Positions 9,242 through 17,761 of a stretch of 64,000 bases of DNA are shown piece by piece. Each line of letters opens with the position of its first letter. Position 1 is the stretch's first letter. The notes beneath the pieces were generated by a model. The model saw only the letters and a list, made by a program, of their open reading frames with translations, was not told the origin of the DNA and made no database searches. Both the position numbers and the translations under genes were made by a program. Location of the stretch: positions 248,001 to 312,000 of the forward strand of contig BTUU01000005.1 of NCBI GenBank assembly GCA_045863555.1. Reading direction: 5' to 3'. The DNA is from JACRLV01 sp045863555. GTDB taxonomy: Bacteria > Planctomycetota > Phycisphaerae > UBA1845 > Fen-1342.

Positions 9242-11754
9242 ACCTGTCGCACGCCCAGCGCGTCCGCGAAGTCTTCGACGCCGCCGTCGAGCTCGACTCC
9301 GGCGCGCGGGAAACGCTGCTCGATCGCGAGTGCGGCTCGGACCTCGATCTCCGCCGGGAGATCGAGGAACTCCTCCGGATCGACCGCCGCGAACACCTCG
9401 CCATCGATCAGGCGATGGCCGAACCGCTGCGCGACGGCAGCGCCATCCTCCCGTCCGCCCTGCCCGGGAAGATCGGCCGCTATCGCATTCTCGGCCTCCT
9501 CGGAACCGGCGGCATGGGCGTCGTCTACCGCGCCCGCCAGGAGCAGCCGGCCCGCGAGGTCGCGCTCAAGACGCTCCGGCCCGCCATCGCGACGCGCCGC
9601 ATCCTCGCCCGTTTCAACAACGAAATCGCCACCCTCGGCCGCCTGCGACACGAGAACATCGCCCAGATCTACGATGCCGGCACCGCCCAGACCGCCTGGG
9701 GCGAGCAACCCTACATCTCGATGGAACTCGTCGACGGACTCCCGCTCCTCGCCTACGCCCGCCGCTATAACCTCCCGCTCCGGGATCGGGTTGAGCTTTT
9801 CCTCCAGCTCTGCGACGGCGTGCAGTTCGCTCACCAGCAGGGCGTTATCCACCGCGACCTCAAGCCCGCGAATATCCTCGTCCGCGACGACCCCCGCACC
9901 GGCGATCCGCCGGCGGCCGGCCGCCCGCCGCAGGGCCGCGTCAAGATCCTCGACTTCGGCGTCTCCCGCCTCGTCGATCGCGACGCGTCCGCCCAGCCGT
10001 CGCTCGCGACGCTCACCGGCGAACTCGTCGGCACGATCGCCTACATGAGCCCGGAGCAGCTCGACGGCTCCTCGTCCGGCATCGACACCCGCGCCGACGT
10101 CTACGCGCTCGGCGCGATTCTCTTCGAGTTGATCGCCGACCGACCGCCCGTCGACGTGCAGGGCCACACCGTCCGTTCCGTCCTGCGCGTCGTCCGCGAG
10201 CAATCGCCGGCGCTCGCCCGCTCGCTCGCCGATCGGCCCCAGCTCATGCGCTCCGTCCGTGGCGATCTCGAGACCATCGTCGCCAAGGCCATGGACAAGG
10301 ACAGGACCCGGCGCTACGCCAGCGCGGCCGCCCTCGCGGATGACCTCCGGCGGTACCTGAGACAGGAACCGATCGCGGCCAGGCCGGCCAGCGTCTGGTA
10401 CGCGGCCCGCAAGTTCGCCGCCCGGAATCGTGGACTGGTCGTCTCCTCCATCGTCGCGGCGGCGCTCCTCGCCGCCGGCGCAGGCGGGACGCTCTGGGGC
10501 CTGCTCCGGGCGAACGCCTCCGCCGCCGACCGTCACCTCCTGCTCGAAACAGCGATCGAAACCGTAAGCCGCATCGCGGCCGACGTGGTCCCGGCCTTGA
10601 ACGACGTCTCCGGGACCTCGGAGGCCCGCCGTTCGCTGCTCGAACAACTCCAGCGCGCAAACGACACCGTCCGGACCCTCGCCGCCGACAGCGTGCGGCT
10701 CTGGACCTGCCAGGCCGATCTGCTGACGGCGATCTCGGTCCTGGAGCGAACCGAAGGTCGAATGCTGAGCGCCCTGACGCACCGGATCGAGGCCGCCGCC
10801 GCCCGCCGGAAGGTCGTCGAGGCCGCGCCCGACGACCTCTGCCAGCTCCGACAGCTCGCGATCAACATCATCCTTGTCGGCGACTGTTACAAGGAGCAGC
10901 ACGAACGCACCTTCGCCGAGCGCCACTACCGTGAGGCGCACGCGCTTCTGCGGTCGTTGATCGCGAAGGGCATCAACGAGGATTGGCTGTTCGACGACCT
11001 CGTCTACAGCCACCTGCGGCTCGGCGAGAACGCGCTCGTGATGCATCAGCCTGAAGAGGCCACCCTGCGGTTCTACGAGGCCATCGCGTTGTGCGAACAG
11101 CTGGAGAAACGCGGCGCCCCGGCGGACCACGTGCTCAATGCACGCCAGGAAATCCTCGGCCAGCTCGGAATGCTCGAGTTCTCGCTCGGACGGCATGCGG
11201 CGCTCACCGAATACGCCCTTCAGCGGCTGAAACTGCTCCGCGAACTGACCGCGATCGCCCCCTCCAACGTCGTCTTCGCAAACAGCCTCGCACGCGTGCT
11301 CGTCGACGCCGCCCCCGGCCTCGCGGCGTTGGACGACTGCCGCGGCGCCCGCGAGATGCTCGACGAGGCCGAACCCATCTGCCACCGCCTCCGCGACGAA
11401 AACCGCCACGACGTCGAATATCTCGACGTCCTCCAACGCATCGCCGCCGCCCAGGCCAAGGTGGCGATGCGCGACGGCCGCCCGGACGACGTCCTCGCGA
11501 GCGTCCGGGAGTCCTTCGCCTTTGGATTTGAGTTCGGGCGGCGCGCGGCCGACAACCGTGAAGCGGTGGGCCGGATGAGCTTCGAACTCAGCAACCTCTG
11601 CGAGATCGCGCTCGAAACCGGATACCCGAACCTCCTCGACCGGATTCGACTCGAATTCCTTGACGCCCTCGAGCAGTCGCAGCTTCAGGGCCGCGCCGCC
11701 ATCGCCGCCGAGTCGACCTGGCTTGTGGCCTTGGAGCAGTTCGGACGTCCATAA
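9238..11754 (+). CDS. Transmembrane Ser/Thr protein kinase (second copy)
   Basis: 838 aa from the ATG that overlaps the sigma factor stop codon; an in-frame extension upstream would run inside the sigma gene and is rejected. Kinase domain about 82-375: GTGGMG loop (89-94), K111 in VALKTL, HRDLKPANIL (205-214), DFGVSR (239-244), IAYMSPEQ. A Pro-rich insertion (about 218-233) separates the HRD and DFG segments. One membrane helix lies at about 400-424 (GLVVSSIVAAALLAAGAGG). The C-terminal half is helical and TPR-like but lacks the clear HPDT repeats of the first kinase, so the two probably sense different inputs. It forms a coupled unit with the sigma factor before it. Confidence 0.92.
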   Translation: MNLSHAQRVREVFDAAVELDSGARETLLDRECGSDLDLRREIEELLRIDRREHLAIDQAMAEPLRDGSAILPSALPGKIGRYRILGLLGTGGMGVVYRARQEQPAREVALKTLRPAIATRRILARFNNEIATLGRLRHENIAQIYDAGTAQTAWGEQPYISMELVDGLPLLAYARRYNLPLRDRVELFLQLCDGVQFAHQQGVIHRDLKPANILVRDDPRTGDPPAAGRPPQGRVKILDFGVSRLVDRDASAQPSLATLTGELVGTIAYMSPEQLDGSSSGIDTRADVYALGAILFELIADRPPVDVQGHTVRSVLRVVREQSPALARSLADRPQLMRSVRGDLETIVAKAMDKDRTRRYASAAALADDLRRYLRQEPIAARPASVWYAARKFAARNRGLVVSSIVAAALLAAGAGGTLWGLLRANASAADRHLLLETAIETVSRIAADVVPALNDVSGTSEARRSLLEQLQRANDTVRTLAADSVRLWTCQADLLTAISVLERTEGRMLSALTHRIEAAAARRKVVEAAPDDLCQLRQLAINIILVGDCYKEQHERTFAERHYREAHALLRSLIAKGINEDWLFDDLVYSHLRLGENALVMHQPEEATLRFYEAIALCEQLEKRGAPADHVLNARQEILGQLGMLEFSLGRHAALTEYALQRLKLLRELTAIAPSNVVFANSLARVLVDAAPGLAALDDCRGAREMLDEAEPICHRLRDENRHDVEYLDVLQRIAAAQAKVAMRDGRPDDVLASVRESFAFGFEFGRRAADNREAVGRMSFELSNLCEIALETGYPNLLDRIRLEFLDALEQSQLQGRAAIAAESTWLVALEQFGRP

Positions 11755-11781
11755 CCCCCGGCCGGCGGCGCTTCAGCGAAT

Positions 11782-14337
11782 TCAATCCACCGCGAATGGC
11801 GCGGACACCTGCGCAATCCCGCCGCGATCGACCTCGATTCGAACGCACCCCTCCTCACCCGCGACAAATACACGCACGTCGCCGCCCAGCACGCCCCGGA
11901 TCAGCTCTTCGATCGGCCGCCGCGCCCGCTGCGCCGAGACAACGACCCAGTCCGCCCCGACCGCCCCGTAGAACGCGCGCGACGCCGCAACCACCGCCCC
12001 GTGATGCGGCGCAACCAGCACATCCGCACGAAGATCGATCTCCCCGGCCGCGTGGAGCCGCGCCAGTTCAGCCAGCGCAACCTGCGAGGCATCCCCCGGA
12101 ACAAGGATTCTCCGCCCCGCGTACTCGACTCGAAACACGATCGAGCGGTCATTCTCGTCCCACCCCTCACCCGGCCGCGCCGGCGGCCACAGAACGCTGA
12201 GCCGGGCGCCGCCCACCGTCAGTTCGTCCCCTGCCGACAGCCGCCCCGGTGTATTCGACCCGACCGCGGCCAGAAACCGCCGCGTCGCGACCGACCGGCG
12301 GCCATCGCCGACGAAGGTCGGGTGAGACGCGAATCGCGCTACGCGGTATCGCGCCAGCAGCATCGGCACGCCGCTGAAGTGATCGAAATTCGCATGCGAG
12401 ACGGCGACCAGGTCGAACGACCGCACCCCTTCCGCCCGCGCCGCCGCCGCCATCATCGACCCCGTGTCGATGTTCTGCATCGATCCGCAGTCAAACACCG
12501 CCGCGCCCCCCTCGCGCGTCGTGAGCAGCGCGGCGCTCCCATTCCCGACCGCCAGCACATCCAGCCGCACGCCCCACGGCCGCGTTACCGGCAACGCCGC
12601 CCACCCGACCCAGGCCAGCGCCACCGCAACGCCGACGGCCACGGCAGCCGCCCGCCGATGTGTGAATCGCCCCCGGGTCGCCGGCGCACGCTGCCCCGCG
12701 GGCCGCCGCCACATCAGCCACGATGCCGCCAGTCCGCCATACGTCGACCACACAAACCACGCTGGCGGCGGCGTACACTCGATCACCCCGCCCGGCATCC
12801 CCGCGAACCAATCCACCGCCGCCGTCAACCCATCCGTCGCCTCCGCCAGCACGCGGCCCAGCAACTCGCCCGCCCACGGCCATACGGCCCCCGCGATCAG
12901 CGTCACAAACCCGAGAATCGTGAGCAGCGCCACATACGGCGTAAGGGGAACGAGCTGAAGCGCCGAATACGGCGTAAACAGCCCGAAGTGATGCATCACC
13001 AGCGGCGCCGCCAGCAGCCAGCACACGACGTTCGTGATCACCAGCGCGCTCAGCCCCCGCGTGCACTTGCGCACCACGAACTGCCGCCACGTGTCCGCGT
13101 CGCGCGGCGCGTCACCCCGCACACGGTTGAAAAACCGCTGAAACGCCGCAACAACCGTCAGCAGACCGCAAACCAGCAGAAACGAAAGCTGAAACCCGGC
13201 GCTGAACAGCTCCAGCGGGTTCCACGCCAGAACGATCAGCAGCGCCAGCGACAGCCAGTTCAGCAGCGCCCGCTGCCGCCCGATCAGCACGCCCGCGCAC
13301 GCCAGCACGCCCATCGCCACCGACCGCACGATCGGACTGTTCGGCTCCGCCAGCAGTCCGTACGCAATCAGCGCGGCCGCCGTCACGACGGCCGTCGTCC
13401 GTCGCCCGCGCCGTGCGACATACCGGACAAACCCGGCCGTCACGAACCCCAGCACGCCCACGTGAAACCCGCTGACGCTCAGAAAATGGACCGCCCCGAC
13501 CCGCGTAAACGCCTCGTCAACCCGCCGCTCCACCGCCGATCGCTGTCCCAGCACCAGCGCATCCAGCAGCCGCGACGCGCTCTCCGCATCCGGCGGCAGC
13601 GTCCCGAGCAAGCTCGCGCGGACCCCCGCCCGCAAATCCGCATACACCCCCAGCCACGCCCGCGACCGCCCGACTTTCCGCACGAGCGCCGCCGAATCGA
13701 CGCTCATCCGCGCCCGCACGCCGCTTCGCGCCGCCACCGCCGACCAGTCCGGCTCGCCGGGGTTCCGCGGCCCGCGAATCCGGTTGATCCAGCCCGTCAC
13801 CTCGACCTCGTTCCCCGGCGCGACATCCACCCCGTCACCGTCAACATACACCTGCACCAGCCCGCTCAGCCGCGAGGACCCGTCACCCGTGCGCGTCAGT
13901 TCAATCACAAAATCCGTCCGCGGCCTCGGCGCAGCGGGGATGTACGGATTCCGAACCTCCACCGGCCGTGTCCGCGGCCGCGTCAGGACGACCCCCGCGA
14001 CCCGCACCAGTTGATCTTCCGCACCGAGCGAATGCGAAATGTCGTCCGCCGGCAGCCCGATGGCGGATTGATACCGCACTGCCCCGGCCAGCGCCGCGAC
14101 GAGCGCCACGCAGCCCAGTGCGATGCCGGATCGACCGGTCCGCAGGCACCGCCCGACCGCGAGCACGGCCGCCGCCATCAACGCCGTCACGCCCGTGGAA
14201 CCGGGAATCGAGAACCCGGACTGAGCGGCCACAATCCCCGCGATGAACCCGAGCGCCGGCGCAAGCAGCGGCGCGGGGATCTCGCGCACGGGAATCTCAT
14301 CGGCAGCGCCGGGAAGCGCTCGAAGCGGTGATGCCAT
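11782..14337 (-). CDS. comEC: ComEC/Rec2 DNA-uptake channel protein
   Basis: 851 aa integral membrane protein that moves one strand of DNA into the cytoplasm in natural transformation. An N-terminal membrane part (about 20-120) is followed by a DUF4131-like OB-fold region with VEVTGWINRIRGPRNPGEPDW. The Competence domain has LVLGQRSAVERRVDEAFTRVG, then HFLSVSGFHVG, GLLAEPNSPIVRSVAMG and many helices. The C-terminal beta-lactamase-fold domain has VLAVGNGSAALL, SHANFDHFSG and VLVAPHHGA. In the HxDxDH signature usual in ComEC, the first Asp is Asn here. No other competence gene is nearby. It ends 27 bp from the convergent kinase gene. The ribosome site is weak. Confidence 0.92.
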   Translation of the reverse strand: MASPLRALPGAADEIPVREIPAPLLAPALGFIAGIVAAQSGFSIPGSTGVTALMAAAVLAVGRCLRTGRSGIALGCVALVAALAGAVRYQSAIGLPADDISHSLGAEDQLVRVAGVVLTRPRTRPVEVRNPYIPAAPRPRTDFVIELTRTGDGSSRLSGLVQVYVDGDGVDVAPGNEVEVTGWINRIRGPRNPGEPDWSAVAARSGVRARMSVDSAALVRKVGRSRAWLGVYADLRAGVRASLLGTLPPDAESASRLLDALVLGQRSAVERRVDEAFTRVGAVHFLSVSGFHVGVLGFVTAGFVRYVARRGRRTTAVVTAAALIAYGLLAEPNSPIVRSVAMGVLACAGVLIGRQRALLNWLSLALLIVLAWNPLELFSAGFQLSFLLVCGLLTVVAAFQRFFNRVRGDAPRDADTWRQFVVRKCTRGLSALVITNVVCWLLAAPLVMHHFGLFTPYSALQLVPLTPYVALLTILGFVTLIAGAVWPWAGELLGRVLAEATDGLTAAVDWFAGMPGGVIECTPPPAWFVWSTYGGLAASWLMWRRPAGQRAPATRGRFTHRRAAAVAVGVAVALAWVGWAALPVTRPWGVRLDVLAVGNGSAALLTTREGGAAVFDCGSMQNIDTGSMMAAAARAEGVRSFDLVAVSHANFDHFSGVPMLLARYRVARFASHPTFVGDGRRSVATRRFLAAVGSNTPGRLSAGDELTVGGARLSVLWPPARPGEGWDENDRSIVFRVEYAGRRILVPGDASQVALAELARLHAAGEIDLRADVLVAPHHGAVVAASRAFYGAVGADWVVVSAQRARRPIEELIRGVLGGDVRVFVAGEEGCVRIEVDRGGIAQVSAPFAVD

Positions 14338-14397
14338 CTCGCCGCTCGCATGCAGATTTGGTGGTTGTGCAGCAGTCCGGCCGGCGATCGGTCCGCG

Positions 14398-15204
14398 TCA
14401 CCGGCCCTCGTACAGCCGGTGCCCCAGCATGTCGTCGAGCATCGGCTCCGCGAGAATCTTCTTGACCGTCTTGTCGATGTCGTACTCGACGCGGACGAAC
14501 TCGATCTGCTCGACCTCGCGCGTCAGCGGATTGCTCTCGCCGCTGCCGTTCGTCGCGTAGGTGTGCACGACGACGTAGCTGGCCCGCGGATCCTTGTCGC
14601 GCGGCTGGCCGACGCTGCCCACGTTGATGATCGCCCGCTCGTCGTCGACCTCCCAGTACGGCGAATCCGGCAGCTCATGCGGCGGATCGAAGTAGGGATC
14701 ATCGAGAAAGACGCCCGGCTGGTGCGTATGCCCGACGAAGCACAGCTGCGCATCGAGCCGCTCGAAATTCGACAGCACCTTCTGCGGATTCGTGAACACA
14801 TCCTCAGGGAAGATGTACTCGTTGATCGGCCGCCGCGGCGAGGCATGCACGTACAGGATCTGCCCCTCGCGCAGCCGCACCGGCAGCTTCCCCAGGAACG
14901 CCCAGCGCCGGTTCCGCGCCGCCCGGTCCGTCTCCGCCTCCAGCGTCAGCCGCGTCCAGTACGCCGCCCGCTCGGCCGCCGTGTTGAAATTCGCAGGTTC
15001 GTACAGCACCGCGTGGTCATGATTCCCCATCATGCACAGCCGGCACCGCTCCAGCACCAGGTCCAGGCACTCCCGCGGATTCGGCCCGTAGCCGATCACA
15101 TCGCCCAGGCAGACGATCTCCTTGAGCCCTCGTTCGTCGATGTCCGCAAGCACCGCCTGGAGCGCTTCGAGATTGCCGTGGATATCACTGATGATGGCGA
15201 ACAT
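14398..15204 (-). CDS. Calcineurin-like metallophosphoesterase
   Basis: 268 aa. It has the full two-metal motif set: ISDIHGNLEAL (D7, H9), LGDVIGYGPNPREC, MMGNHDHAV, YVHASPRR and FVGHTHQPGVF. It belongs to the cytoplasmic single-domain phosphoesterase/diadenosine tetraphosphatase group; the substrate cannot be told from sequence. The C-terminal 40 residues (VEYDIDKTVKKILAEPMLDDMLGHRL) match an extension seen in many planctomycete homologues. There is no signal peptide. It lies 22 bp upstream of nothing clearly related: the preceding gene on the strand is the Trm112-like protein. Confidence 0.9.
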   Translation of the reverse strand: MFAIISDIHGNLEALQAVLADIDERGLKEIVCLGDVIGYGPNPRECLDLVLERCRLCMMGNHDHAVLYEPANFNTAAERAAYWTRLTLEAETDRAARNRRWAFLGKLPVRLREGQILYVHASPRRPINEYIFPEDVFTNPQKVLSNFERLDAQLCFVGHTHQPGVFLDDPYFDPPHELPDSPYWEVDDERAIINVGSVGQPRDKDPRASYVVVHTYATNGSGESNPLTREVEQIEFVRVEYDIDKTVKKILAEPMLDDMLGHRLYEGR

Positions 15205-15225
15205 GTGCGTATGGGCGTCCCGGTT

Positions 15226-15441
15226 CTAGGTCCCGCTCCCCGGCGCGCCCGCGGCGTCGCCCTGACCCCTCGAGGGAGACTCGGCCTCCTCGGGGATCAG
15301 CACCGGCCAGCGATCCTCCACCCGATACCGCCGCCCGCAACCCGTGCAGATCAGCGCCCCATCCGCTTCCCGCAGCGCCTGGCGACACTCCGGAACCGGG
15401 CACGCAAGCAGTTCGAGGACCTCAGGCGAAATCGCTCCCAT
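15226..15441 (-). CDS. Trm112 family zinc-ribbon protein
   Basis: 71 aa. The pattern LELLACPVPECRQAL ... LICTGCGRRYRVEDRWPVLIPEEA is that of the Trm112/YcaR (UPF0434) family, including the closing PVLIPEEA that is its hallmark. Two Cys pairs (C-x4-C and C-x2-C) should bind zinc. In other organisms Trm112 proteins activate methyltransferases; the bacterial role is less certain. A Gly/Ser-rich tail of about 20 residues is added. It overlaps the next small frame by 20 bp and lies in a row of minus-strand genes. Confidence 0.85.
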   Translation of the reverse strand: MGAISPEVLELLACPVPECRQALREADGALICTGCGRRYRVEDRWPVLIPEEAESPSRGQGDAAGAPGSGT

Positions 15442-15637
15442 GATCGCCCCACGCCGACGGCACGACCTGCGGCGGCCCCCGACGAGCGGCCCCGGCGCGC
15501 ATGCCGAACCGGGAAGATAGGCTCCGTCCGCAGTGAACGCAATTGACGCCGCTTTCGCCGCCGCTGCCCTTCACATCCCGCGTCTCCGCGGGGGCGGCAA
15601 ACCACGGGGAGTCGAAGTCGATCGGGGCCTCGCTCAC
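15422..15637 (-). CDS. Possible small Cys-containing protein
   Basis: 71 aa frame starting at GTG (MSEAPIDFDSPWFAAPAETR). It contains one Cys pair, NCVHCGRSL, and ends in a low-complexity Gly/Ala/Arg stretch that overlaps the Trm112-like gene by 20 bp. No Shine-Dalgarno is visible. I do not recognise a family. The acidic, aromatic N-terminus and the CxxC look more protein-like than the other short frames here. The last third may be spurious. Confidence 0.4.
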   Translation of the reverse strand: MSEAPIDFDSPWFAAPAETRDVKGSGGESGVNCVHCGRSLSSRFGMRAGAARRGPPQVVPSAWGDHGSDFA

Positions 15638-15663
15638 GAAGAAACATCGTACATGGCCGGGCG

Positions 15664-16005
15664 TTAGCGAAACTCGCGGACCACCGCGATCTTCCCCACG
15701 ATATGCCGATTGAACTCGTCGAGTTCCTCCGCCGGCACCCAGAGTTCCTTGTGCTTCGACGAGCCAACCGTCTGCACCGGATACCGCCGTGCGAATTCGG
15801 CGTCGACCTGAAACCGCAGCACAAACCCCGCCCCCGACTCCGGCACATTCCAGTCCCGCGCGATCTGCGTCGCGTATTCCTCGTTCAGCACGGGATAGAA
15901 AATCGGCTGCCCCGGCAACCGCGGCGGAAACACGGTCCAGCCGGCCGCCTCAATGAGAGCAAGCTCCGTAGGGCCAACAGGGCGATAGAGCGTGAGCAGG
16001 CTCAT
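15664..16005 (-). CDS. Conserved hypothetical protein (YRPVG ... HIVGKI family)
   Basis: 113 aa, with no signal peptide or membrane helix. The phrases TLYRPVGPTELALIEAAGW, FPPRLPGQPIFYPVLNEEYA, IARDWNVPESG and KELWVPAEELDEFNRHIVG match a widespread family of about 110 aa, often carried in databases under the misleading name ADP-ribosylation/crystallin J1. Its function is unknown. A perfect palindrome at 16028-16048 stands 22 bp before the ATG and may control the gene. Confidence 0.85.
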   Translation of the reverse strand: MSLLTLYRPVGPTELALIEAAGWTVFPPRLPGQPIFYPVLNEEYATQIARDWNVPESGAGFVLRFQVDAEFARRYPVQTVGSSKHKELWVPAEELDEFNRHIVGKIAVVREFR

Positions 16006-16027
16006 AGTCCATCTTCAATCGCGAACG

Positions 16028-16048
16028 GTGGTCGCAATTTGCGACCAC
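16028..16048. promoter_or_regulatory. Perfect palindrome upstream of the 113-aa gene
   Basis: Two 10-base arms, GTGGTCGCAA and TTGCGACCAC, are separated by a single base. It lies 22 bp before the start codon of the gene ending at 16005 and has no T-run after it on either strand, so it is not an intrinsic terminator. The size and position fit an operator for a dimeric regulator. A related palindrome is at 16429-16453. Confidence 0.45.
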
Positions 16049-16123
16049 TTGAGCTCACCCGGTGTTCTCTGCCCAGAGTGCGCAGCGAGCAACAGCCGAA
16101 CCGCGGGAGAAAACTAGCCGGGG

Positions 16124-16399
16124 CTACGCACCAGTCCGCGTGCGCGTCGAACCCGTGACGCCTCGACCGGACACCTTCGAGTAGAGCACATCCGGATCAA
16201 GGTCGATGTCACCCGGCCAGCACACGGTATGAGTGGATGGATCGAACTGGACCCTCGCGAACTCTGCCGGATCGTTCCACCGCGCGAACACGCCGCGCCC
16301 GACCAGGTGCGAGAGATCGACCTCCCCCTCGGTCGCGTCCGTAAAACGGAGCCAGAGGCGGTAGTTCGCTCGGGGCTGTACCGCGGTTATGCGCTCCAT
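16124..16399 (-). CDS. DUF2442 domain protein
   Basis: 91 aa from the ATG that follows AGGA at six bases; longer readings lack a ribosome site. The phrases ITAVQPRANYRLWLRFTDATEGEVDLSHL, GVFARWNDPAEFARVQFDP, WPGDIDLDPDVLY are those of DUF2442. Members often sit beside DUF4160 proteins in suspected toxin-antitoxin pairs; no such partner is present here. The last 15 residues (SGRGVTGSTRTRTGA) are low complexity. Confidence 0.8.
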   Translation of the reverse strand: MERITAVQPRANYRLWLRFTDATEGEVDLSHLVGRGVFARWNDPAEFARVQFDPSTHTVCWPGDIDLDPDVLYSKVSGRGVTGSTRTRTGA

Positions 16400-16428
16400 A
16401 CGCGTCCTCATAGCATCATCCGCAAGCG

Positions 16429-16453
16429 AGGTGGTCACACCCTGTGACCACCT
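16429..16453. promoter_or_regulatory. Perfect palindrome upstream of the DUF2442 gene
   Basis: The 11-base arms AGGTGGTCACA and TGTGACCACCT surround a CCC centre. It lies 19 bp after the stop of the isomerase gene and 30 bp before the DUF2442 start. No T-run follows on the minus strand, so it is a poor terminator. It shares the GGTGGTC/GACCAC core with the palindrome at 16028-16048, which also precedes a small gene. Confidence 0.45.
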
Positions 16454-16471
16454 GCGGAGTGGAGAGATCGC

Positions 16472-17440
16472 TCAAAACCACCACGCCCCCCCAGCCTTCT
16501 CCTTGATCATCACCCCTCGCAGATACCCCACCGCCTTCTCAAATCCCTCCTGCACGCTCATGTACGAATCCTCATGCTCGATCGAAATCACCCCGTCATA
16601 CCCCTTCGCCCGCAGCATGCTCACGAACGGCTTCCAGAACTCGTCCCCGTGCCCGTACCCGCACGTCCGAAACACCCAGCTCCGCTCGTGCAGATCGCCG
16701 TAGCTCTTCGTATCCAGCACGCCGTTGATCCGCGTATTCATCGGATCGATCCCGCAGTCCTTCCCATGCACGTGGAAGATGCACTCCGCGTCGCCCAGCG
16801 TCCGGGCCGCCTCGACCGGATCGATCCCCTGCCAGAAGAAGTGCGACGGGTCCAGGTTCGCCCCGATCTGCGTCCCGCACGACGCCCGCAGCTTCAAAAT
16901 CGTCTCCGGGTTGTAGACGCTGAACCCCGGATGGGCCTCGAACGCGATCTTCACGCCCTCGCCGGCCGCTTCCTTGTTTTTCTTCGTCCAGAACGGGATC
17001 AGCACCTCGTTCCACTGGTATTCCAGGACCTTGCCGTACTCCGGGGGCCACGCGCACGTCACCCAGTTCGGCATCTTGTCCGCCGGCGACCCGCCGGGGC
17101 AGCCGCTGAAATTGATCACCACGTCCGTCCCCAGCTTCAGCGCCAGCCGCACGGCCGTGTCGTGCTGCTTGATGTGCAGCTCACGTGTTGCCGGGTCCGG
17201 ACTCACCGGGTTGCCATGCACGGCCAGGCCGATGATCTCCAGCCCGCGCTTCTTCACGTCATCCTTAATCTTCTGCTGCGCCGCGGCGGATTTCAGCACC
17301 TCTTCCGGATCGAAAAACGGCGTCCCCGGATACGCCCCGACCGGCAGCTCGATCGCATCCAGCCCGACCTTCTTGCAGTAGTCCAGCGCCTTCTCCCAGC
17401 CCATCGCTCCGAGTCCCGCGCCCATCACGCCGAGTTTCAT
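16472..17440 (-). CDS. Sugar phosphate isomerase/epimerase (TIM barrel)
   Basis: 322 aa of the xylose-isomerase-like TIM-barrel family. Candidate metal ligands are in IAFEAHPGF (Glu), ANLDPSHFFWQGIDP (Asp and His), FHVHGKD (His) and ISIEHEDS (Glu). There is no signal peptide, so it is cytoplasmic. Families like this act on inositols, tagatose/psicose or keto-sugars; the substrate cannot be set from sequence. AGGAG stands seven bases before ATG. It is a monocistronic-looking gene with a repeat-containing gap upstream. Confidence 0.85.
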   Translation of the reverse strand: MKLGVMGAGLGAMGWEKALDYCKKVGLDAIELPVGAYPGTPFFDPEEVLKSAAAQQKIKDDVKKRGLEIIGLAVHGNPVSPDPATRELHIKQHDTAVRLALKLGTDVVINFSGCPGGSPADKMPNWVTCAWPPEYGKVLEYQWNEVLIPFWTKKNKEAAGEGVKIAFEAHPGFSVYNPETILKLRASCGTQIGANLDPSHFFWQGIDPVEAARTLGDAECIFHVHGKDCGIDPMNTRINGVLDTKSYGDLHERSWVFRTCGYGHGDEFWKPFVSMLRAKGYDGVISIEHEDSYMSVQEGFEKAVGYLRGVMIKEKAGGAWWF

Positions 17441-17592
17441 GATTGTCTCCTGCTCTGTGGATTTGCGATGCCGCTCAGTCAGACGCGCAGGGAATCAAAA
17501 CCCGCCGCGCCCGCAATCAAAATGATACAGCAATCAACATCGAGGAGCCGCCGGGACCTGAAGCCAGCGCAGCGCCGCGAAGAAGAAAAAGC

Positions 17593-17736
17593 TCACGCAG
17601 AGGCGCGGAGGCGCGGAGGAAAACAGAAAACAAAGAGCGGATTTTGGCGGAAGGGCTGCGGCACATTGAGCGATGTTCTCAAGTGCCTTCTTTCAATATC
17701 GATTCTCTTCCCTGCGCCTCTGCGCCTCTGCGTGAG
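17593..17736. repeat. Inverted repeat with CTCACGCAGAGGCGC arms (MITE-like)
   Basis: The left arm at 17593-17620 begins CTCACGCAGAGGCGCGGAGG. The right arm at 17711-17736 is nearly its reverse complement (CCTGCGCCTCTGCGCC followed by TCTGCGTGAG), with about three mismatches over 26 bases. The roughly 90 bp between is more AT-rich than the surrounding genes. The unit fills most of the 321 bp gap between two minus-strand genes (17441-17761). I recall similar CGCAGAGGCGCAGAGG palindromes between genes of many environmental bacteria, probably as non-autonomous mobile repeats. No transposase is encoded here. Confidence 0.7.
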
Positions 17737-17761
17737 ATATCTTCCTGAATTGATCGGAAAG

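Noticed and set aside
12001..14331. Long plus-strand open frame (over 770 codons)
   Set aside because: Antisense to comEC, extremely Arg/Pro-rich, no recognisable motif.
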